The notes under the pieces are model-generated. The model was not told the DNA's origin. It saw only the letters and a list, made by a program, of their open reading frames with translations, and did no database searches. DNA of 10,893 nt from Euperipatoides rowelli (lineage: Eukaryota > Onychophora > Udeonychophora > Euonychophora > Peripatopsidae): the NCBI GenBank assembly GCA_003024985.2, contig PXIH01S0017353.1. One strand, written 5' to 3'. Positions within the stretch are counted from its first letter, which is position 1. Each line of letters opens with the position of its first letter. The position numbers and the translations under genes were made by a program. Shown piece after piece: positions 1-7,563 of the stretch.

Positions 1-120
1 TGGCTGCTATCAAGTCGAGGTCATATTATGCTGAGAATCCCACAGGTTCGATTAATTATCAGCTGAGCCGGTTATGGAATGTTCCCCTCCCCCGGCTCTT
101 TCAAAACATGTAGTAGTCTA
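1..120 (+). repeat. Possible truncated tRNA-derived SINE remnant with GC-rich hairpin
   Basis: The window opens in a GC-richer patch unlike the AT-rich DNA after it. GGTTCGATTAA at 45-55 resembles a Pol III B box (GGTTCGANTCC) and lies about 35 bases after a weak A-box-like stretch near 9-20 (TATCAAGTCGAGG). Downstream, GAGCCGG (65-71) and CCGGCTC (92-98) form a perfect 7-bp stem around a 20-base loop. A tRNA-related head followed by a body fits an old SINE, but the left edge is cut by the window, the B-box stem does not pair well, and no tail or target duplication is visible. It could equally be unrelated unique sequence. Confidence 0.25.
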
Positions 121-195
121 TTTAAAATTCTTGAATAATTTTAAAATGCATTAACATATACTAAAATAAATTCCTGGTTGATACGTGGAAAATTA

Positions 196-198
196 AAA

Positions 199-233
<35 letters not shown>

Positions 234-240
234 AAATAAA
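196..240. repeat. (AAAT)n microsatellite
   Basis: Nine uninterrupted AAAT units run from 196 to 231, followed by a broken unit (AAAAATAAA). This is a simple tetranucleotide repeat and is probably length-variable between individuals. It sits in AT-rich DNA without a recognisable retroelement poly-A junction. Confidence 0.95.
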
Positions 241-254
241 CATTATACAATTAA

Positions 255-455
255 AATGGCTGTTATTCTTAATTAAGAGGTATGACTGAATTAAATAAAT
301 GTTATACCATAATATAATGGCTGCCTTTATTATACTCCATTTAGTGGTATGACTGAGAATAATTTAGTGATCTGGTTGAAATAAATATACCATGACAATA
401 GTCACCATTGTTATTCTAATATGGACATATTTTAATAACTAGGGTACAACTGAGA
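255..455. repeat. Diverged tandem duplication, about 60-95 bp units
   Basis: AATGGCTG occurs at 255 and again at 316. GGTATGACTGA occurs at 279 and 346, with a third, weaker match GGTACAACTGAG at 443. The ATAAAT...TATACCA motif follows the first two. The order of motifs is kept while spacing changes (61, 67 and 87 bases between matching words), so this is an old tandem duplication that has gathered indels. No coding potential is seen. Confidence 0.5.
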
Positions 456-469
456 TCATTTGTTGATGC

Positions 470-765
470 AATCTGTATAACACAACCTTAATTTATTAAC
501 CTAGAAATTCAAAAAGATTAATTTACGAATGCAAATCATTTCACATTATCTGGGAACAATTTATTGTATCAGACACACAACCGTCTATTTTAGTTAGAAT
601 GTCTAAACTATGCACAAATCAAGCTGTATATCACAACTTTAGTTTATTAGCCTAGAAATTAAGACACTTATATATATTAACATTAGTTTATGATTGTAAA
701 GAGTTACCATTTTCGACAAACAACAGCCTATTTTAGTTTAAAAGTCAATATTTTAATTTTATAAA
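470..765. repeat. Diverged tandem duplication, about 147 bp unit, two copies
   Basis: The segment from 470 (CTGTATAACACAACCTTAAT, then CCTAGAAATT) recurs from 621 (CTGTATATCACAACTTTAGT, then CCTAGAAATT). A second shared block, CTATTTTAGTT after ACA(C/A)ACAAC, is at 585 and 728. Offsets of 151 and 143 bases show one duplicated unit of about 147 bp with small indels and about 80 percent identity in the matching blocks. Neither copy has an open frame or a recognisable element end. Confidence 0.65.
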
Positions 766-898
766 TTTTCTAAATTTCATTTTCAGATATCTGAAGATCT
801 TTTTACAAATTACTATGTCCAAGATTTCTTAAATTGTTTATGCATTCTCTTCATTAACATCCTTCTTAGCCAGGGACAGACTAGCTCATTATATCAGC

Positions 899-984
899 CT
901 GGGGAATCTACCCATCTAGCAGGCTTTGGACTGGGAAATGTACCCGTCTACCAGCCCTTAGCCTGGAAATGTACTTGTTTACCA
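899..984. repeat. Short minisatellite, three 32-bp copies
   Basis: The words CTGGGGAATCTACCCATCTA (899), CTGGGAAATGTACCCGTCTA (931) and CTGGAAATGTACTTGTTTA (963) are spaced exactly 32 bases apart. Each is followed by a CAG- or CCA-containing segment. The last copy is partial. The surrounding stretch, about 870-1040, is GC-richer than its neighbours and contains TCAGGAAATTCCTGA at 1010-1024, an inverted repeat with 7-base arms. I do not recognise the family. Confidence 0.75.
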
Positions 985-1040
985 CACAAGTGGGGGGATG
1001 GAGATGCCCTCAGGAAATTCCTGATTTCCTGGTGGCTTAG

Positions 1041-1980
1041 TACATCACTGTTTGCAGACTTTAGATATTTCATTAATATTTGTTAACTGAGGTGTCGATA
1101 TTTGAATCATCTGGTTACCTATGGTAAGGCTTATGAATTGATTGTGCGATCAGCATTTGACTGGAACTAACATTGAGCAGACTGCAGGTTTGAAATTTGT
1201 TGGTTCTGTTTGGTGTTTTGAGTTGAATTGCTTATCAAGGTTTCATAATATGCAAATATTGTTGCCAAATAAAATGACATGAAATACATATGAAATGTTG
1301 TGTTACTGACAGATTAATAGCTGGGTGATAATATTTGATTTTATAACAGGATTGATTTGATTACATAGTGCAAATTTAATATTTAGATGACAAACTATTT
1401 TCTTTTTCTATACTTAAATTATATTTTTGCCATACAACCCATATCCATTTCCAGGGCTAGGGTTTAATATTCTCATAATACATTATTTTGGTACATTAAT
1501 TTCCTATGTCTTACAATAATCACAATATAAAATGTGTTGCCTACAATATATTGTATTTTGTCAAACCATTCATTAAGAAAACATAAAATAAAATTGATCA
1601 AGAATAGATTTTAATATACAAGAATATTGGAAAAAGTGTATTTCTGTAATAATCAATAGTGCAACCCTATATTCAAAAGGTACCAGAATACTATATCAGA
1701 TGCAGAAAGGATGAGGAATTTCAACAGTGACTTTGGATGGTACTGTATGCTCCTCCAATATGGTGCAGGGATGGAACACCTGGAAACAAATGTTTATAAA
1801 TTAATTTTAAAGTGTTTGAGTCCTTTTGTGATAGGTACGTTACAAAATTTTATTCCATAAAAAAAGTTCATGCTACACACAGATTTGTAATCTATAAGAA
1901 TATTTGAAATTCAGAGTTGTTTATTTATTATTAATTACAAGTGAAATATTTATCGTCTTTTAAAATAATAATACAATTAA
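1041..1980. other. Unassigned AT-rich non-coding DNA
   Basis: I see no open frame above background, no element ends and no tandem structure. A slightly GC-richer patch at about 1690-1790 (around CTCCTCCAATATGGTGCAGG) shows no recognisable homology. Poly-A and poly-T tracts are common. Confidence 0.6.
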
Positions 1981-2498
1981 TTCTTGATTTACACAGAAGT
2001 TGCATTCTTAGAAATCAACGTGTAAATAAAAAACGTGTAAATCAAATATAAATTCTCCATAGGAAATAATGGAAATGCTAAGGATTATGGGAAATGATGA
2101 AAACAATAACATCACTATGAATAATCTCTTAGGTATTAGTAGAGGAATGGATTTGAATGTAGACTAATAGATATAACGTTAATTCAAATAAAAACATGGC
2201 CATAAAGAATAGGAATCAATTTGAAATAAATAAAGTAAATTAATTATCTCAGACTGATTTTCATTGTCTTATTTTTATTCTAAATTAAGTATATACTGTA
2301 CAACTTTTTTTTTACAAACTGTTTATTTCAAATAATTGAGGAGTCATCAAAAAATTACGTCACACAATTTATCTCTATTTTGTATCCCCCCCCCCCCCAC
2401 GCAATTTTATATTCCATATGTGAAATGATGTCACAAATTTTGCACCACATCCTTCGACAAAATCACATTGTACATAATGTAAATCACTTACTGTATGT
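1981..2498. mobile_element. Possible decayed non-autonomous DNA transposon
   Basis: The left part has TGATTTACAC (1985-1994) and its exact inverse GTGTAAATCA (2035-2044), with a second CGTGTAAAT at 2019. It is followed by CCATAGGAAATAATGG near 2058, a wording I associate, from memory only, with pogo/Tigger-like elements. The right part reads GTAAATCACTTACTGTA near 2479-2495, which on the minus strand begins TACAGTAAGTGATTTACA. That matches a TA target followed by CAGT, as in Tc1/mariner-pogo ends, and shares TGATTTACA with the left part. The outer bases of the left end do not match, and no transposase is present. The interior includes a run of 13 C at 2386-2398. Confidence 0.3.
2386..2398. 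repeat. Poly-C tract (13 C)
   Basis: An uninterrupted run of 13 cytosines lies in DNA that is otherwise strongly AT-rich. Its length is likely to vary and may be uncertain in the assembly. Confidence 0.95.
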
Positions 2499-3326
2499 GT
2501 GTGCATACACATATATAAATGAGAAGTTTGCGTTTGTTCTAATATTGAAATAAAATAATGTTTTTGATAACGACACTGTTAAGTTTTTATGGTTAAATAT
2601 ATATTATAAAACATGCTTAAAATAATATTCTGGAAATTGCTAGGCGCTGTAGTTTGAGCAGTTTTGTACCCGGCCACGACATTCTTGTGCACATACGGGG
2701 ATCATAGGATCAATCACAGAGCAGCCCCAGTGTGAGAAATGATGAATTTTCTTTCATCGTTAGAATGCACCGGGGAATTTTTCTCTATCTGTATCTATAG
2801 GGATCATTAGAATACAAACTAATCTGGATTTACCTTGACTGTCAACGAATGTACGCTGTTGGATACGTTAGCCTTGGTAAACGTTGTATGAGGAAGAAAG
2901 GAAGACTGTTAATTATACCATATATTGTACATATTATAAATAAAGGTCATTTCACCCTTCAGGGTCAAACATATTTTTTTAAAAGAAAAATATTCTGAAA
3001 ATTCCCTGGAAATATTTCATAATATATCGTAACATTTTTAAATATATTTAATTTACAATAAACTTATATGACAATTTGTCAATTTTTTTTGAAAAAAAAT
3101 GTGACATTACATTTCAAACCCCCTCCTGTATCACCACATTGTCATATTTATTCAAGTCCTGTTACTCCTTATCATGTGACAGAGTTTATGGATGAGCCCA
3201 GACCATATAATTTACGAAGTGATAGTGATTCTGAAATCGTGTTATTCCAAAAATGTGTTAATAAAATTCGTGTAAATCAACAATTACCTGTATATACTTT
3301 TTTCATTTTTTGTAAAAAAACAAAGC
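2499..3326. other. Unassigned AT-rich non-coding DNA
   Basis: A GC-richer block at about 2640-2900 (containing CCCGGCCACGACATTC) has no sustained open frame and no splice-site pair I can defend. From 3068 to 3367 a 99-codon frame on the plus strand is open. Its middle encodes a hydrophilic stretch (DEPRPYNLRSDSDSE), but its ends are translated homopolymer tracts and no family is recognisable. I treat it as a chance frame, or at most a worn fragment of a mobile-element protein. Confidence 0.5.
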
Positions 3327-3345
3327 ACCAGGGCTTTGCCCTGGT
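3327..3345. repeat. Perfect short hairpin, ACCAGGGC arms
   Basis: ACCAGGGC (3327-3334) and GCCCTGGT (3338-3345) pair perfectly over 8 bases around a TTT loop. It is a strong GC-rich stem in an AT-rich surround. No U-tract follows and no bacterial context exists, so it is not a terminator. It may be part of a dispersed repeat whose borders I cannot place. Confidence 0.7.
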
Positions 3346-3453
3346 CCCATTACACTCTTGGTTATAATACTGTATACGAATCCAAGTTTAATATGACGCA
3401 GTAGTAACATTTACAGTGAAATAAAATGCTCCAAAAATTGATAATATTTAAAA

Positions 3454-3473
3454 AAAAAATCACGTGATTTTTT
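3454..3473. repeat. Perfect 20-bp palindrome centred on a CACGTG E-box
   Basis: The bases AAAAAATCAC and GTGATTTTTT are exact inverse complements with no spacer. The centre is CACGTG, the canonical E-box bound by bHLH factors such as the Myc/Max, USF and MiT families. Whether it is bound is unknown. The A and T tracts on each side could also arise by chance in such AT-rich DNA, but the ATCACGTGAT core is less likely to. Confidence 0.6.
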
Positions 3474-3479
3474 AAAAAA

Positions 3480-4126
3480 AATTATTTTCAAATATATATA
3501 TTTTGCATTATCAGATGAAACTATTGAAAAGCGAAGACTGAAGAAATGAATAATATACTATTGAACATAACTTCCAATAAATTTCAAATTTCTAAATGAT
3601 AGAAATTCAAATAACTAAAAAATATTACCAGTTCAACCATAACAGACATATGGATAATTCAAGAAACAAAATGATCTAAGATCATTAACATTAAAATGGA
3701 TTCTATTATCTAACAATTATATAATAATTGAAGATAAGTTTTATCAATGCTATCTTGATTTAGCATATTATAATTAAAAAAAAATCAATGGTGATTTTAT
3801 TGAACCCCTAGTTCATTTTTCATCTAAAAATGCATTAAAATAATATTTTATTATAAATTAAATTATATTGTCCATCATTTAAAAATCAATTTATTAAATC
3901 CTTAATGGTTAAAATCAAACAGAATTCATTGATAAGAGATGATTGATCATTTGATTGATTTAGGAAAATAATTTTTTTTTTAAAAATATTGTAATGTCCA
4001 TCTTTAAAAAAAAAACANCATCAAAACATGATTGTGCTTATATAAACAAACTAGTTTAAAGCTCGTAAAATGAAGAAAAAATACGAGTAAAATCATGTTG
4101 GATTATTTTTTTTGTTAATGGTTAAA
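3480..4126. other. Unassigned, very AT-rich DNA before the minisatellite
   Basis: No gene or element end is visible. Short inverted repeats occur, for example AAAATCA (3781-3787) with TGATTTT (3792-3798) and CAATTAT (3713-3719) with ATAATTG (3723-3729), as expected for such low-complexity DNA. Base 4018 is an unresolved N next to a poly-A tract. Confidence 0.6.
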
Positions 4127-4266
4127 TTCCATGCATCATTTATCCCTGTAGATTTATAAAGGGCATCATTTACCTGTGCGTGTTTATAAAGAACATCATT
4201 TAGCCGAATGTATTTATTAAGGTCATCATTTCTCCATGTGTATTTATAAAGGGCATCATTTAGTCA

Positions 4267-4331
4267 TGTGTATTTTTTAAGGGAATCATTTAGCCATGTG
4301 TAGGCTAAATGATTCCCTTAAAAAATACACA
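4267..4331. repeat. Perfect 29-bp hairpin inside the minisatellite
   Basis: The left arm at 4267-4295 and the right arm at 4303-4331 are exact inverse complements over 29 bases, separated by the loop ATGTGTA (4296-4302). The left arm is a normal array unit in array orientation. The right arm is the only inverted stretch in the array. Both arms carry the same private variants (TTTTTTAAGGGAATC where the sister copy at 4760 reads TTTATGAAGGGTATC), so the right arm was copied from the left. Confidence 0.95.
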
Positions 4332-5079
4332 AGACTCTAGATGTATTTATAAAGAGCACCATTTAGCTGTGTAATTTATAAAGGCATCATTTAGCTCTGT
4401 GTATTTATAAAGAGCATCATTTATCCACGAGTATTTATGAAAGGCTTAATTTAGATGTGTGTATTTATAAAGGGCATCATTTAGCTCTCTGTATTTATAA
4501 AGAGCATCATTTATCCACATGTATTTATGAAGGGTATCATTTAGATGTATGTATTTATAAAGGGCATCATTTAGCTGTGTATTTATAAAGAGCATCATTT
4601 ACCCATGTGTATTTATGAAATGCATCATTTAGATGTGTGTATTTATAAAAGGCATCATTTACCTGTTATATTTATAAAGAACATCATTTAACCGAATGTA
4701 TTTATTAAGGTCATCATTTATCTATGTGTATTTATAAAGGGCATCATTTAGTCATGTGTATTTATGAAGGGTATCATTTAGCCATGTGTAGGCTATAATA
4801 CTTGTGTATTTATAAAGAGCACCATTTAGCTGTGTAATTTATAAAGGTCATCATTTAGCTCTGTGTATTTATAAAGAGCATCATTTATCCATGTGTATTT
4901 ATGAAGGGCATCATTTAGAGTTTGCATTTATAAAGGGCATCATTTAGCTGTGTGTATTTGTAAAGTGCATCATTTATCCATGTCTATTTCTGAAGGGCAT
5001 CATTTAGCTATGTGTATTTATAAAGGGCATTATTTATCCATGTGTATTTATAAAGGACATCATTTAGCTGTCTATTTAT

Positions 5080-5221
5080 TATTATTATTACGTTTATTTT
5101 GAATAAATAGTAATACAAAAAAATCGCATTATGCCAAATTCTGTGCGCATAAAAGCGATCAATTCTCAAAATAAAATTTAAAATTATTTACAAATAATCA
5201 AATAGAATTTTTCATTTTTAA
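5080..5221. repeat. 142-bp insertion interrupting the minisatellite, with two stem-loops
   Basis: The array breaks off inside a unit after TCTATTTAT and resumes in the same phase at ATAAAGAACATC. The intervening sequence is unrelated to the unit. Its first half holds two imperfect stem-loops: TATTAC plus TTTATT (5086-5098) pairing with AATAAA plus GTAATA (5102-5115), and ATCGC plus TTATGC (5123-5134) pairing with GCATAA plus GCGAT (5147-5159). The second half is AT-rich. A small transposed element or a patch of filler DNA from a break would both fit. I cannot define a target duplication because both borders are AT-rich. Confidence 0.7.
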
Positions 5222-5500
5222 ATAAAGAACATCATTTATCCATGTGTATTTACAAAGGGCATCATTTAGATGTCTGTATTTATAAAGAGCACCATTTAGC
5301 TGTGTTTATAAAAAACATCATTTAGCTCTGTGTATTTATAAAGGGTATCATTTAGCTCTGTGTATTTATAAAGGGCATCATTTAGCTCTGTGTATTTATA
5401 AAGGACATCATGTAGCTGTGTATTTATAAAGAGTATCTTTTTAGATGTGTGTATTTATAAAGGGCATCATTTAGCTGTGTATTTATAGAGCAACATTAGC

Positions 5501-5971
5501 CTTTTATTATGATAGATATGTGAATACTATTACTGATCATTTATTTTATCTTATTTTCTTATATTAGTTCACTCATTCAGGGAATAAGCTGTGTTGCATT
5601 TGCACATTTATTGCATTTATGATTCTATAATAAATATTGCATTAGTATTAGCTTAATCAACCACAGAATTTAAACAATGTGTGAAACAATCAACTCTCAT
5701 TAACATGCAAATTAATGCTAATTTATGCACCCTGTTGGTTTTGCATTTGGGCACATTTTTTTATACTTTGCATGGAAATGAGTTTTGCCATTTCCAATGC
5801 AAACTTCATTTAATTATTTTCTAATTTATTCTTGTATTTGGGAAGGCCAGTTCCAACTAGAATGTACCATCTCTGTATCATGTAAACAATCTCCCATCAA
5901 GGCCTGCTGATCTAGTCAATTCTCCATAATACATATATACAGTAAGTAACCTCCATAACATGCTTGCCAAC
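5501..5971. other. Unassigned AT-rich DNA with one octamer site
   Basis: No gene is seen. ATGCAAAT at 5705-5712 is a perfect POU-factor octamer, and TTGCATTTGCACATTTATTGCATTTATG near 5593-5622 contains loose relatives. A single octamer is expected by chance now and then in DNA this AT-rich. Confidence 0.5.
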
Positions 5972-6058
5972 ATGAATTCATTATAACATGATTTACCTGC
6001 AGACATAAATACACAGACACACACCCATACACAAATGAATTCATTATAACATGATTTA
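5972..6058. repeat. 24-bp perfect direct repeat flanking a CA-rich spacer
   Basis: A 24-base sequence starting ATGAATTCATTATAAC is found identically at 5972-5995 and 6035-6058. Between them lie 39 bases that are CA-rich (ACACAGACACACACCC). The repeat begins with the palindrome ATGAATTCAT. A recent 63-bp tandem duplication, or slippage at the CA tract, is the simplest reading. Confidence 0.9.
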
Positions 6059-6214
6059 AATTTCATTTTCAAAAATTATAAATCAATTTTGTGATTATAA
6101 CTTAAATTTATTATCATAGATATAATACGAACATTTCCACAAAATAGTATTAATAACTAATCACGTTTAGATAGAAATTAATTAAAGCTGGTGTAAATAA
6201 TTGATATTCACGAA

Positions 6215-6500
6215 AGCCTAGAAACTGGTGACACTAAGTCCCATTCCCGTATTAATAGTATTATTTTAAAATTTACAGTCCTAACCTTACACCTACCCCG
6301 AACCCTAACTCCTACTATGTATTAAACCCACTATGCCACAACCCTAGGATAATCTAGAGAGGTGAAATAATCCTTTTTTGATTGATTTCGAAATTTGGAG
6401 CTACTTCCAAACATTTGGCATATATGACTGAAATAGATGCACAGATGTTAAAAACGCAGTTAAATGGGAATTTGTGACACCCACTTTTAGGTACTCCTTA
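6215..6500 (-). repeat. Dispersed repeat, copy 1 (inverted relative to copy 2)
   Basis: Read on the minus strand this segment matches 7262-7563 read on the plus strand. The best part is 6271-6389 against 7378-7493. It includes 28 identical bases beginning GAAATCAATCAAAAAAGG and continues at about 88-90 percent identity to GGTTAGGACTGTAAAT. Similarity continues more weakly to the shared outer edge AGCCTAGAAAC (6215-6225) and to about 6500 on the inner side. The family is unknown. On the plus strand it contains degenerate telomere-like wording (CCCGAACCCTAACTCC). Confidence 0.8.
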
Positions 6501-6959
6501 GCCATTTATTCACAGGGCTAGGCAATCTACAAGATAAAATGGATATCCATTTCACAGTATCAAAAGCAGGAGGCAGTGCTATATGTTTTAACATCACAAA
6601 TTAATTATGTTTACATTGTCAAATGTCTTGCCATAATCAGTTATGGTAGTAAAGTACAAACCATAATACCAGGCTGTTCCAATTCATTTCAGTCAGTGGT
6701 ACTGCCAGCCTTATGAGGGTAACAAACTCCTGGTATTACTAATTATACAGTACACCAAGCAGTTAATGGGACAACACACTATGGATGACACTGTTACACA
6801 GAGCCTGTACAGGACATGAGATGACAACACAACAAATCACTAGATATTTAAATAATATTGATGTAAAACATTAAATAGACTAAACTCTATGTACCAATTT
6901 GATTTATTTTTCTTGTTTTATTTTTGCCTTTGAATCTTCTTATTTGGTTTTTCTTCTCT
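6501..6959. other. Spacer between inverted repeats, with a 10-bp inverted repeat
   Basis: No gene is visible. TAATACCAGG (6664-6673) and CCTGGTATTA (6729-6738) are exact inverse complements 55 bases apart, with GGCTG (6672-6676) and CAGCC (6706-6710) offering further pairing inside. The rest is ordinary AT-rich DNA that becomes pyrimidine-rich toward the hAT element. Confidence 0.5.
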
Positions 6960-7256
6960 GTCTATCCCAGTATTTCCCAAATAGTGTTCCTTGGAACCTT
7001 GGGGTTCCATGAGGTGAACATTAGGATTCTGCAAGAAAGCAACAGCATAATAACATTTGAATATTAAAATAAGGAATAAAAAACAATTTAAGTACAGCAA
7101 TGTGTACCTGACTGCAGAAACTAAAGCATCATTGAGAAGATAAGCAAGCGCTGGTGGAGCCATATTGTAGCCGAAGCTTAAGGTTGGGGTTCTGTAAATT
7201 TTAAACGTGTTTGAAAGGGTTAAGTGACCAAATAATTGGGAAAGACTGGTCTCGCC
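6960..7256. mobile_element. hAT-like non-autonomous DNA transposon (MITE), 281 bp plus flanking duplications
   Basis: The element runs from CAGTATTTCCCAAATAGTG (starting 6968) to ...AATTGGGAAAGACTG (ending 7248). The two ends are terminal inverted repeats: CAGTATTTCCCAAAT on the left and CAGTCTTTCCCAATT on the right read on the minus strand. CAGNNNTTCCCAA ends are typical of hAT-superfamily elements. The bases outside are GTCTATCC (6960-6967) and GTCTCGCC (7249-7256), matching at 6 of 8 positions, which fits the 8-bp target duplication of hAT transposition after some decay. The interior has near-terminal GGGGTTCCATGAGG and GGGGTTCTGTAAATT, also roughly inverted in layout. It is far too short for a transposase. 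An 81-codon minus-strand frame across it is incidental. Confidence 0.75.
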
Positions 7257-7261
7257 CTTTC

Positions 7262-7563
7262 TTTTGAGAAGTGTCTAAATACAGGCTGAATAATCCACAT
7301 TTTACCTAGTTTTTGACATCTGCACATATATTTTCATCATTATGGTAGGGCTGTGGGAAATTGTGTCAAAAATTTTTGAAATCAATCAAAAAAGGATTAT
7401 TTCACTCTAGATTATCGTAGGGTTGGGGCAAAGTGGGTTTAACACATAGTTGGAATTAGGTTTCAGGGTTATGGTCAGGTTAGGACTGTAAATAAAAATG
7501 AAGGCTGTTATCCATTTTGATCACATGACTTGAAATCTGGATTATTCGTCCTGTTTCTAGGCT
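7262..7563 (+). repeat. Dispersed repeat, copy 2
   Basis: This is the plus-strand partner of the copy at 6215-6500. Landmarks in order are GTGTCTAAAT (7271), TTTTTGACATCTG (about 7310), GAAATCAATCAAAAAAGGAT (7378), GGTTAGGACTGTAAAT (about 7478) and the outer edge GTTTCTAGGCT (7553-7563). It begins within a few bases of the hAT right-hand target duplication, so the hAT element may have landed in or beside this repeat. The family is not recognised. Confidence 0.8.

Larger units (their letters stand above)
4127..5500. repeat. 30-bp minisatellite array with higher-order structure
   Basis: A unit of about 30 bases (AAGGGCATCATTTAGC then TCTGTGTATTTATA) is repeated roughly 40 times, with members of 28-30 bases. 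The cleanest run is at 5341-5430, where successive units start exactly 30 bases apart. Units fall into types: GAGCATCATTTATCCA, GGGCATCATTTAGATG and GGGCATCATTTAGCTC. These alternate in order, giving a trimer period of 90 bases (TAGCTC/TAGCTG at 4392, 4482 and 4572). A longer period of 488 bases is also present: CCGAATGTATTTATTAAGG at 4204 and 4692, and GCCATGTGTAGGCT at 4293 and 4781. The array is interrupted by a foreign segment at about 5080-5221. Single-base indels between units destroy any shared reading frame, so it is not a coding repeat. Confidence 0.95.

Noticed and set aside
2735-2830. C/D-box snoRNA suggested by ATGATGA at about 2740
   Set aside because: No CTGA D box follows at a suitable distance and there is no terminal stem.
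3068-3367. 99-codon plus-strand open frame
   Set aside because: Its start and end are translated homopolymer tracts, no domain is recognisable, and there is no splice or promoter support. The hydrophilic middle could be a worn mobile-element fragment, but I cannot show it.
4127-5500. Minisatellite as a coding repeat of ten residues per unit
   Set aside because: Exact 30-bp units do keep two frames open, but 28- and 29-base units break the frame every few repeats, so no long frame exists.
4127-5500. CRISPR array
   Set aside because: The units are contiguous degenerate tandem repeats with no unique spacers, in a eukaryotic context.
5878-6072. 64-codon minus-strand open frame with a repeated KSCYNEF segment
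   Set aside because: The repeated peptide is only the translation of the 24-bp direct DNA repeat, and the CVWVCVCVF stretch is the translated CA tract.
6285-6315. Interstitial telomere repeat (CCCGAACCCTAAC)
   Set aside because: Only one or two degenerate units are present, and the same wording belongs to the dispersed repeat found in both inverted copies.
6918-7163. 81-codon minus-strand open frame
   Set aside because: It crosses the left end of the hAT-like MITE and has no family features.
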